Below are positions 1-12,100 of a stretch of 64,000 bases of DNA, piece by piece. Source of the stretch: Burhinus oedicnemus (taxonomy: Eukaryota > Chordata > Aves > Charadriiformes > Burhinidae); contig VFFE01007635.1 of NCBI GenBank assembly GCA_008921705.1, forward strand, positions 188,417 through 252,416, written 5' to 3'. The translations under genes were made by a program, and so were the position numbers. The notes under the pieces are model-generated. The model was not told where the DNA came from, ran no database searches, and saw only the letters and a program-made list of their open reading frames with translations. Numbering within the stretch: position 1 is the stretch's first letter; each line of letters opens with the position of its first letter.

Positions 1-58
1 GATAAGGCGAGGAAGGCCCGGCTGCTTGTCTGAGGCGATGTTTGCTCTTTCCTCGCAG

Positions 59-170
59 CGTTGGCCCCGCGTCGCCCGTGGATCTTCCCTGGGCTCGACC
101 AGCGCTTGGCCGCCGTCCCCGTCGTGGTGAGCGCTGCGCCGCCCACCCGGCCTTACGCTGCGGCAGCCAA
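59..170 (+). CDS. MRPL1: MRPL1 first visible coding exon (probably exon 2)
   Basis: The exon follows a pyrimidine-rich stretch ending in CGCAG and ends at the donor GTGAGT. In frame it reads LAPRRPWIFPGLDQRLAAVP, then VVVSAAPPTRPYAAAK. This is basic and Ala/Pro-rich, as expected of a mitochondrial presequence, and its end resembles the human segment NRHFAAATKSAKK. An in-frame TGA at 31-33 and the lack of an in-frame ATG mean that the start codon must be spliced in from an exon before the window. The acceptor position is inferred. The donor and frame are fixed by the next exon (split Lys codon, AA|A). Confidence 0.8.
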
Positions 171-3100
171 GTGAGTGCTTCCCCTTCCCCGCAGCCCACT
201 TGGTTGTCGGGTGTTTACGATGTCAGGGTGTTCTGGTGGTGGTAGGGAGGGGTGTGTGGGTGTGTGCTGTTTTCAGTATTGGCAGTGTGGATTTAACGGC
301 CGAGTTGGTCTCGCTGGCATCCCACAAGCTGCTAGCTCCTAGAGAAATAGTCTGGAGAGAGAAGATGTAAGATGGACTTGCAGGAAGTGTTTTCTCTTAC
401 TCTTGTAATAATGAATGTAACAGTTTCGGTGAAGGATTTACTTGATGTTTTTGATGTGTGCTTTTAGAGGATATGGCTAGATTATAGATTAAGGTGTCGT
501 GTCAGCCTGCAAGCTGGTGAATTTATGGAATTGGTTTTAAACGGTTCCTTTTCTTGCTTCAGGTTGCTTTTTATTGTTTAATTTTTCTTTTTTTTTAATA
601 TTTTGGCATAAGTGGAAGAAGTAAAATTGATCTCTGTGTACAGAACAGTGAAGCATACTGTATACCAAGTGTTCTGAAGTGTTGCAGACTCTTTCACCAT
701 AGTTAACAAGAATGGAATATCTAGCTCTTACTTTAATATTTTTTTTCCCCTGATTTGAGAGCCTTTGAAGATAGGTAGGAGAACAGGAATTGGAGCTAGT
801 GTTTATTGTAAAAGGATACAGGAAAAGGGGGAGAAACCTTCTTTGAAAGGTGGGACTGCAGTGGTCCACTATAAGAAGAAAAATCCTCCAGGTGTGGCTC
901 CTGATTATCAGCAAGGTGTGTGAGATTTGCTTGTATTTAGAAGCAGCTCGGGCACAGTGCTTGTTTCCAGCCCATGTGAGGGGAAAACCTGTAAGAATGT
1001 GCTATCTTTAACTGGTTTTGCTTTGATACAGTAGTAGGTCATTAAGTTGGTTCCATGCTACATAAATGTGGCTATGTTGTTTGGAGATGTTAATTCCTTT
1101 CCCTTTTGATTTCTGAACATTTGATTTCTGTCTTGGCCATCTGAGACAGTAACTGGGATGAATTTATGGGTGCTGTTCATCCTTGTGTAGAACATTCCCT
1201 GTTAACTAATTGTTACTTATTAAGCAACACATGACAATATCTACTTTTCTTTTGGAATGTGTGCCAAACTTTGCAGTTGATGATCTAACAGTATTTTTTT
1301 TGTTTGTTTTAGAACTGCAAAAAAAGGTTCACGAAAGACCAAGCAGGAAGAAACAAAGAAGAAACAAGCAACAAGGAGGTGGCCGCTGATGAGCAAGCCT
1401 GTGGATGATGTATACTTGACGTGGTATTATGAGCGGCCATCCTATGATGTGGAAGAGGCTGTGGGTATGCTGAAGAAATTTCAGGAACTGGACTTCACTT
1501 ACCCCAAACAGTATGTCTATATTAACGTATTCCTAGATATGGCACTGCAGAAGAAGGTAGGTTGGAAGTATATACACCTTTTGATACTTTTTTCTTTATA
1601 ACATGGGAAGTCTGTATTTTAAGTGGAGGGCAGATGCTGCTGTTGGCCTTCTCAGCTGTCTCTTGCAGCTTCTCTGATTGTTAGAATAATGTGTGCTTTT
1701 GCAGGTGGCTTTGTGCCTTTATACATGCATAATTATTAAACATCCATCATAGTCCTGAGGTGAAGATAGCAACATTGAGGATTTTGAAAGTAGGCTATTG
1801 TGTGACTAAAATTCATGTGTAGACAGAACTGATCAGACTAAGCTTTACCTCTGCTTGGGCTTTCCACTTAAAGATGTGTTACCAAAAGTATGCGTCTGTG
1901 TTGTTGTGGGGTGATTGTCACAGGGAGAAGTGTGAAGACGAGCTTTTTTCTGCCTCTGTCTTTCACCTTGTTTTGATTTTTTTTTTTTAAATCTTGTTTT
2001 GATTTTTTTAAACCTTCTTTTGATTTATATTTTTTTAATAGTGTTCCTTGAAAGTGCACTATTGCTTGTTTGCCTACAATGTTTTTGATTTTTAAGGTGT
2101 GTAGCCCAGTTCAGTCTTTCCATAAAACTCCTTCTGCTTCCCCCGTGACTAGAAAACAGTTAGGCCACTAGAGAGTTGTTTTCTTTGCATGTATAACTTA
2201 TTATCCCTTTAGTATACCAGGGATCCCTTAGAGCTAGAAAATAAGTTAATGCTTAAAGAAACGCAGAGCTCTTGCTCCTGCTTTCGGAGGCTTTGTGGTA
2301 TTCTTAAGGCTTGGTGAGAGACACATTCCTATGTGATGCTTTGTGTTGGCCTTTGGATCAGAAACATAACTTAATAAGCTGCTGCTGCAGCACAGTTTGT
2401 TATTGACTGCACCTCAGCCTGGTAGCAATCCTACACTGGAGTTGCTGATCCCAGCCTTTTTCTCTCGGGCAAACTGCAGCATGATTACTTAATGTCTCTT
2501 AAGTTTGAGTATACACCAGACATAAAAAAGCAGTCAAAACTTATGCATTGCGCTTGTTTGTTATGACCTCTGTGCAAGGAAATTGCGGGGAAGATTGCTA
2601 TTTAGGGCACCAACTCCATGTCATTGTATAGCTTGCCCTGAAGTCCTGATTTCTTTTTTTGTTTGTTTAAATATTTTTCTTCCTTTACTTAATAGAAAAA
2701 AGTGGATCTGGTTGCAAGCACTGTTCTTCTTCCACATCGTTTTACAGATGAAACGAATAAGGTCTTGGTTTTCACAGAGGTGGGTAAGCCTGAATTACTT
2801 GCTTTGTGCATGTTAAGTATGCTCTTACAACTAGTTCCCATGGAAGTACTATACCTTTTATAGACTCTGCAAATACTTCACAGAACTCTTAACTCTGTCT
2901 AGGATTCGTCTTCAGCAGTGTCTTAATGTATTAACAAGCATCCTACAGGATTTCCTTCATCTTGATAGCTTTATGCGTATGTAGATTATTCTAGACATGC
3001 ACTTAGGGAGTAAACATCTGCGTAGATGTGACTAAGGAAGAGATTATTAAAGATCACTTTTATAGAGTGAACCTTTGCCACCTTTTTGTGATACAGGCAG

Positions 3101-6100
3101 ATGGTTTAGTGTAGCACCTGTGTCCAACCCTGCTGTCTTAAGCCTTAGTAGGCAGTGTAGATTGGTAGCGGGTGTTATTCACAGGAACCTGGGGTAGGAG
3201 GGGAAAGTAACTCCTCAAAAACCTTACACAACTTAACAACCCTCAGCCCCAAACACTTTGTCTGCTCTCCTAGGAGGTCACTAATGTGAAATGGTGCGTA
3301 GAGCCGTTGTAGCATCTGTAGGAGACTAGTTTCAGCCTCTGTCCTTTGCCAGTTAATCATTCTAACAGAACAGAGCTACATATATCTGTACAAGACTATC
3401 CCAGAGAATTATCATAGATTTAGTTGACTACCCTTTGGGCTTAATTTTTGTAAAATTCTCTACCTGAGTTACAAGGTGAGAATCCTTCTGCAGAACGGAG
3501 GGCTGGCACAAGACCCGAGCTTTGCTCTTTGGTGCTGTAACTCAATTTTCTTTCTTTTCTTATCCCACGTGAATTTGAGCGTTCTCATGCCTTCTGAAAG
3601 TGTATATGTGGAAAAAGGTTGAGTGACTGAAACACTTGCTAGTGCTTTTGGATGGAAGTGTGGAGCTATTCAGTTTATTCTTGTGAGGAAAAGTTGATTC
3701 TGGCTGAGTCATGAATATCTGCTTGTGTCAAAAGCTTGAGCCAAAGGTTTTTACAAAACTGGTGCCTTTTACCTGTCCACATTTTAGACTATTAAAAGCA
3801 AAACTTTGCAGAGGGACAGATGAGGTTAACTTCTAAATGCTCTTTGAAGTTTAATAGCATTTTCAAAAGTTAAATAGCCTTATTTTACAGTGGGTTTTAG
3901 TAGCATGTTGTGTGCTTTCCTCAAAGCTTAGAGGAAGACGTTGGCTCCATCCAGTGGATGGTTTGTTGTAGTTGCCAGGGGATGGAGGTGGGAGAGAAGG
4001 GGCTTTTGGTAGAGCTCCTCAGCAAATGGGATGGGCTTTTCTCCTCCAGTAGAAGTCAACTGAAGACTCGACTATTGCTTCTTAATGGGACCGAAAGTGG
4101 AGTTACTGCTCCTATATTAAATCAGCAGCATTGGATATTTTTGGTCTTTGATTGCCTTAAACCATTCTTTTCCTTCTTAACCTGTAAATAACCTGTTTTT
4201 TATACCCAATTGTCCAAGATAAATCACCTATCCAGTGCTGTTGATATAGATTAGTTAGTAGTACAGATGTTACTCCTTTTTTTTCTTTTCTCTCAACAGA
4301 ATGAACAAGAAGCTGAAATAGCTCGAGAGAATGGAGCTGCTGTTGTGGGAGGAGTTGAATTAATCAAATGGGTATTTTTATTTTTTTTAAACATAAATAT
4401 CCTAACTTAAACAGTGACTGAGGGGTCGGGGAGCAAGAAACCTCATGTCCAGTAAACTCTAGCTTGAAGTTAGCAAGCAATACGAAGAGTGAGAGATGGG
4501 TTTCTGTGCTCAGACATACTTGTAGGTCAGCTTGTGTACTGAGATAATTTATTGTATTCGTAAATACGTTTAATTGTTTTTATTGCAGATTTTGGAAGAT
4601 GAAATCCAAGTGGACTTCTATGTGGCTGTTCCTGCAATAATACCGAAGCTAATACCCTTAAGGAACAAACTAAAACGAAAATACCCAAGCACAAAAAGAA
4701 GTAAGAATTGATTCTTTACTATAACTCTCAAGTACTGAACAAGATTTAACTCTAGAGGTGACATTGAAACTTTTTTGATGAGAATGTATAATTACATTGA
4801 GTATTAGACTGTGTGTGACTGAACCACTTGTTTTGTCTTAGATAAGAGTAGTTTTAGGAATCTGGAACTGTGCTTTTTTCCTACAACAGGCAAATGTGGG
4901 ATTAAAATCAAGATAAGTTTGCCTGCTAGTTGCCCCTGTGCTTGTTAGTCCTGATGAACCATAACAGGATTGTGAAGTTACCCTGGAAAACAAATAACTT
5001 GAAAAAAACATTCACTGAGATAGTTGTGTTGTTGAACTGTTGTGCAATTGTTTGGATCCCAGCTTCATGACTGCTACTGCTCCTTCTACCTGTTCATTAC
5101 TGCTTAACAACGGAGTTATTTATGCTTTTCCTTAGTACAGCCCGCTGCCTTAGCTGCGTGGTCTCTCCTTTTTCATAATGCTCAAGACATTTCCTCTTCA
5201 GGTCAAGTTTTCACAGGAACAAACATCAGTCTCTCAGTACTTTTGTCCTCCCTTGCTGACTTAATTTATTTTAGCTATGTGTCAGAGGTCTATTAAAAAT
5301 TCTATATTAAAAAAAAAAAAAAGGCCTGTTTTTCAAATATCGAGCCTATGCCAGCTGTGTGAAAGCACTGAGTTTTGAAACATATCTCTTACTTACCTGC
5401 CCCAGCTGTCTTCATGTTTTACAAGCTGGAGGCAGTCTTTTTAGGCCACTAAACATTTGAGAGAAACCTATTAAGCTGTCTAAAACATTGCAACAGAGAA
5501 TAATACCCCAGATAGATTATGGAACAAGTGAAAGCTATATTATGCCATTATGAACTTAGTTTGTAGCTTATCCAGAGCCGATTTCTCTTGGAGCCATCAA
5601 AAGATGTGTGGGAGAAGTAATGCTTCTATTTGAAGCAGTTGAGTGATGGTGTGTATCTGTCAAATGAGCCCTTGCAGCTAAGAAATGTCTGTCTTGACTT
5701 GTGGGAATGGCTGGATTGGGCCAGTGCATTCTAGGTAGTGTGTAACCTTGCTGTTACGTAGTTGTAGACTTCGTTTTCAAGGAATACTTAGGTTTACAAG
5801 AAGCCCCAAGTCAGGAGGTTTTGGTCTTTCTAATTGCTTTAATTGCATTAGGCAATAACCTTTGTTTCGTATAGACATGAAGAGGTTCTTTATTTGAAGT
5901 GAAGCCTTTGTTACATTGCTTGCTGTATTAGCTGTTCATGTCTGCTGATTAATGAGGAGGGAGGGAAGTTAGAAACTATTTATATATTGTGTGTGTGAGG
6001 ACACCATTGTCTTGTCCATGAAACTGCATTTTTTGATTGGAATTTAACTGCCTTAATTGGAAGATTGAATTCTCTCTTTACGAATATCACACTTAGCCAT

Positions 6101-9100
6101 GCTAATAAGCGTTAGTCAAACAACTTTTTTGCCTTTTTTTTTTTTCTGTTAGATTCCCTGGGCCATGATATTCCCAAAATGGTGCAACTCTTCAGAGAAG
6201 GTCTTGAGTACGTGGTAGAAGACGAGCGTGTAATCAAGACAAGAATAGCAAGAGTAAGTTGAATGTGGAGTTCTTGACTTTGCTTTACTGAGCAGAACTG
6301 AAGTTAGTATTAAAAGAGGGGGAAAACCATGTTTTTAATCTGTGCCTTCCCAAGATTTTTAACCAGTTCTTCAACTGACCCGTGAGGTAAGTGAAACTCT
6401 TGCTATTTGTTGTGTGACATCGTCAGCTAATGTGAGCCTTTTATGTTGTTAACGTATGATCATAGAAGATGGCTCTGCTAAAACTGAGAGCAAGGCATAC
6501 CTGATGCTAAGAAGATAAGGATGCCAAGAATTGGATCTGTCTTTGCCAGTATATTGGCAAGGAATGGTAATAATGAAGAAAATAGGATGAAAAAGGTATT
6601 GTTCCTAGTAATCTCCTTGTGAGTGGCCATCTTAACATAGGCTTCACTTTCCTCCTGCCTTCCCCAGCACTCTTCTGTGAGTAAAATAAAGCTTATTTGA
6701 TTTTTTGTTAAGTGATTAAACTGTTGGTTATAAGTCCGTTGTCAGTATGCACAGGTGGGTCAAAGAGCGTTTATTTTAACCAATAATTAAAGACTCACTT
6801 AATTTTGATAACTTCAGTTCTGGACAGGAGCAAAAAGCAAGAACTGTTTGCATTACACCTGAAATAGAAAATTAATGTGTGCTTTTCTGTCATATAAGAA
6901 ATTGGGTTATATAGGAGCTTTTTTTTTTCTCTTTTTTTTTTTTTCAGGCCCTTAATATGTTTTCCTTAATGTTTTCTTTTATGTATTTTCCCAGCTCCAA
7001 ACTGTGGTTTTTTGTTTTCTTTCTGTCTTTTTGTAATCCTGCCTAATTCTTAGTTTAACTGATACTGGTACAGAAAGGAAGTGTACAAGATATCTAACCC
7101 CTGAAGTTTTGTGTGGTGCTGTTAGAGATAAGCAAGTTGATTAACTCTGGCTAGCTGCTCTGAGTTGTACATGTGAATTTCAAGGGCTTGCTTGTCTATA
7201 TGGTACTGAAAACTGAGGTTCTTGGGACTATTCTGCTGAAGCATGCTATATATTACAAGTTGATACAGCCCTTTGTAAGTTTAAGGGACTGTCTGAAACA
7301 TCTCAAACTCCTAGATCAGTCTTGGTTTCAAGTATTGTGACTATTCTTTAATTTGTGCTTTGGACTGCTTAAACTTTAATCATTTAATACTGTAGATCAG
7401 CCTAAAAATACCTGCAAATTAAACTTATTGTCAAGTTTCTTGTTTAGTAAAGAAGAAAAATCAGGTTTTTAATAAAGGTGAATGAAGAGCTCTGATGTCT
7501 TGACAGTATTCCGTGCAATTGCAGTTGGTTCTGCTTAGTGTAGCGTCCTGCAGTTGTGGTTAGTTGCTGAAGTTAAAACCACATCCTATGACTGATGTCA
7601 GATGTTGATGTCACAGATTACCTTAGGTTCTGTGTCTAGGCAGCTCAGCCCTGCAAGTTTCATGACAGTCAGAAGATTTGGTGCAGCCAGAGATGTTGCT
7701 CTGTATGAGTAAACAATAGGTTCTTGTGAGTGAACTCTTCTTCTTGGATCAGAAACGGTACGATGAGGGTTTGCTTACAGACGGACTGCCTATGTGCAAA
7801 GTTAATGTCAGCTACGTGGCAGAGGTGACTCTAGCACTGCATGCACAGTGTGACGTGCTCTGTCACATTTGGGTATTGAGCTGTGTGCAGCAGGATGACT
7901 CAGTGGTTATGGCTTGGGTAAAGTGTCTCCACCCTCTCTAGCTACTATCCTTTACCTGACCTAGTTTTCCTACTGTTTGTGCAGCGGCGCTGGAAGGAAA
8001 TTGAGTGCAGGCAAGGCTCTGGGATGCTGAGAGAGCCTTGAGTGGTTATGCATATCTGCTTACCACTAAATCAGGAGCTTTTTAAATGTATAACTTGTCA
8101 GTGAGAAAATAGTAATTTATCAATTACACAGAAGCATGAAGATCTGTTGCTCTATTCCAAACAGTAGCGTAGATGTTCCTGGGAGTCTGCCAAGCTGGCA
8201 TTTCTCAAAGAGATATTTTCCCTTTGGTGCTGCTGTCTCATGTTGCCTGTTAGTTCAACTGTGGCCAGTGGCTTGACATAATGCTGCGCTCCCATGTAAC
8301 TCAGCAGCCTCAGTGGTGTTTTCTTAGTAGTAATTGAGATGTCTTTGGAAAGCCCAGAAGTTGGCAGCAGTTAAGTTTAATTAGTGGATCTGAAGTTGTG
8401 AAACTGAGAATGTAAAATGTTCTTTTAAGATACGGAGCTTAAAGCAGAAGGGATACAAGTGAGGACACTCGGGATATCTCCTTCAGAATCAACCTATTTG
8501 TAGAAGGCAGCTTAAAGTAATTTTTTTTTTAAGTGTTTTCACATTAAGTCTTGAGTCCAGGCTGCATGCCGTTGATCATTAGAATTTTCTTTTTCCCAAG
8601 TCGGAGTTGTCTTCAGAAAAATCAGAGTCCAAATGTGACACCAGGAAGGAACTTGAAGTGTATCTTTCTATCTGTGCAGGTTGCTGCCTGCGAAATGGTT
8701 CTTCTGTGGAAAAGAGTAAGATGGTCTCAGGAGGTGAGACTTCAAGGTTTATTCTGAAGGATGTATTTTCTATGCCTACGTTCTTTTTTCTTTCCTGCAG
8801 ACTGCACGGGGCTACTGTCTCAGAAACGCATCCACCTTGTTTACAGGAGTGCTGTTTGATTCACGGGGTTAGACGTACGGAGAGATGTCTGCTGAACCAG
8901 GGACCTCTCAAACTTGGTACTCAGAACGTACAGGTGCATGGTAATGAGAGTTAAGGCAGGAAATAGAAATGCCAGTTTGCACTAGAAGTAATTTCTACAT
9001 CCCTTGGCTGTTAATGGGACTGAAGGCCTGAAGTGTCAGTGTCCCTTCAAAAAGAAGAAGAGAAAAGGAGAAGAAGAGGAAAAAAAAAAAAAAAAGACTA

Positions 9101-12100
9101 AGGGATCCTTAGCTTTGAACTGCTTACAGGAGGGGGAGGAAATATCCCAGAGTTGAGGAAGGGCTGTTAACTCTTGCCATTGTGGATGCTTGAGAGTTGA
9201 AATATGTTTATTGGGGGATGAGGGGAATAATGCAAAAAGCATAGGTTCTAACAGTTGTCTTTTGTTACCTGAGCTGTTCTTTGTTTGAGAGATCACGTGG
9301 AAAGGCTTGCCTGTCTGCAATGCTATTTCTAAATGGTTCCAACTATCAACAAGTCCAGGATGATAGAGCTATTCAGCCCTAAATTACATACCTTGGTGTT
9401 GAAGGTGTTGCGTAGGTCCTGATGGTGCTGGACTGTACCTGAATAATGTCTTCCTAGTAGTCTTGTACTGGCAAAAGGCTTGAATTTGGAACAAAATGGG
9501 ATCAAGGATGTCGAAAAAGTTGTAGCAAGTTAAACTAGGAATAGGAAGTGACCTTCTGCAACAGCCTCAGTAAGGCTGTTTCTATGCCTACGTTCTTTTT
9601 TCTTTCCTGCAGACTGCACGGGGCTACTGTCTCAGAAACGCATCCACCTTGAGTGCCAGAATGAGAAAATGCTGTCTGCATGGTCCATGTTATTACAGGC
9701 TACTGCACAGAACTCTGGTTTTTTTCTCATTCTGACCTTCTCGGGAAGGTTCATAACTGAGCAGAAACGTATGAAATCAAGGCAACACAAAATACATCAG
9801 CGCTCTTCTCTCAGTGATGCTGTCAATCCTCCAGATGTCTCTGCAAATGGTGCAGAAATGTTGTTCTGCTGTGTTTGTCAAAACTTATCTGTTGGTTCGA
9901 AGGCTTTCACAGCTCTGCTTTCAGGAACAAAAAGAGTTTCTGCCCTTGCTGTGTAATGACAGATGCTTAATGTCCCAGAATAATGGCCAAGTGGAGTTGT
10001 TGCATTATGCTGCTGCAAAGCAAAACAAAACTTGTTAGGAGTAGCTCTAAACCTGATTTTTAAAATAGCTGTAGTTAACATTTTGTATAGAGGCGCTTGA
10101 AGACAAGTTGTTGGGGTTCAGTAGAGTCAAGTGTTTTGTGTTGATACTAAGAGAAAATCTGGTTGTAATATAACGATGCAGAGGTTGCATGTTGTTATGG
10201 AATGCTGGTCAAATTACCTGGTAATTAGCTGCTGATAATTGCTTGGCAGTTTATTGTGCTCCAGAAATGTCTTACCATTGCAAAAAGGTGAAAATAGGTG
10301 AAAACGGTAAATCTCTTCGTAGACAGCATGAGGAGACAAAAGTTACCTGCATGGAAAACAGAGCGATGAACTCGTGCCTATTTTCATGAACTCATTTCTT
10401 GGTTTGCATATGACTGAAGTATACATATCTCTTGTGTGGATAGTTGGAATTCTAGATCTTGCTGTTGAGGGAACCAAACCTGAAATTCTGGGTCTCTATG
10501 GGTTTTCTGTTCTTTATAGTTTGGTTTTATTCTTAGTTTGATTCCATTAATTTTTTATTGCTCGGTCTTTCTTTTTTTTGTTGTGTAAGTGATATGTACT
10601 GGATTTTACTTCATTTTATTTGTTGTCTTTTATTTGCTGGTTCCTAGACCATTAAGTGTCTTACATAGTAATCATGCATGTCTCAAAACACATCTCTCCC
10701 CTGCCCCCGGAAGATGTTAGCCTCATTCTCTATAACCTTTGCATCTGCAGGACTTTGCTCTCTCGCTCTTTTTGGGGGGAGCTTGTCCGCACTCTTGAAC
10801 TTGAATATTTGTCTGAAATGTTTGGTTCCTTTCTCTGCATAACCTACTTTATCCCATGCGGTGCGCACGCTCCATACTGCTTTTACCGTGTAGAACAGCT
10901 TTGCCGTTACTACTTGTGGTTTTTCTTACTGGCTAGTTTCTAGCTTTATTTTCCTTCCCTCTGGTTCTTAAGGCATTGAGTTAAATAGCTGGCAATAATT
11001 TTGTCTTGCAGAGTGTGTTAATCACTTCTCTTCTACCAATTGTTTCTGCGCTGGCATGACTGCCGTTCCCTACACGTGTGTTATATTCAAACTGCCTGGG
11101 AGTTAAGTCTGCAGCACAGTTTCAGTGCTCGAAATGGTCTGTTGAGACAGTTCTCTAAATACAGTTTAGAAAAGCAGCTCTGTGGTGAAAGCTAGTGTTT
11201 TAATAGCAGGGCATCTTTTTGTTCTTCGTTTGCACATTTAGCCAGTTGCAATCTTCTAAAGATCCCCTAGAAGACGAGAAGCATTGAGACTTCATGAATC
11301 AAATTGTAAATGTGATCTGTTTTGGTGAAACATGGCCAATTAATATTCAGTAGGCAATTTCCCACTAGGCAGCAGAGTTAGTGGGAGGTGCCTTTAAAGA
11401 CAAATATAACATATGTCCTTATCAAAAAAAAAAAAAAAAAAAAAAAGAGCAAATAACTTCCCTGAACCTTTTCACAGCACCTTGTGCTGCTCTAGAGAGA
11501 AGTGTCCTAAACTTTAAATGGTACGATAAGTAATAGTTCATTTCTGTGTTCTCATTGTAGTATATGTTGTCATTTTCGAAGGTACTTTGTGGTTAGGTTG
11601 TATTTATACAAAGTAGACTAGAAATTGATTTATAGTTGTACCATCTGCAGGCATGGTTATTCTTCAGGAAGGCTTGGGACTTAAAGTTATTTAGCTCTCA
11701 CTGCAGTCGATCTGAACAGAGTAGCTTGCACAGCCTTGAAGATCTGGTCCAGAGTACTTTTGTCAATTTGGCAAAGGTTTGAATTAAACTAAAAATCTAA
11801 GTGCTGATACACAGTGACTGTGTATACACAAGGATTTACTGTGGAATACTTAGTTGGAATCTGGAATGTTTACTTGGATGCGGAAGCTATTTTGAAATAA
11901 TTTGAACCCTCTAAGCATTACCTGTCTTCATTATGGAGCTGTCAGCATCTCGAGTAAATTATGGTATGTGATCTCTCGGGATGTGTCATGTTGTCTGACT
12001 GAATGCAAGTCACTCTGTCCTATTTTCCTGTCTTAACAAATACAGAGTACTAACTACTGTCTTCATATTTTGAGATGGGTCTTGTCTCTTAATGTGTTGT

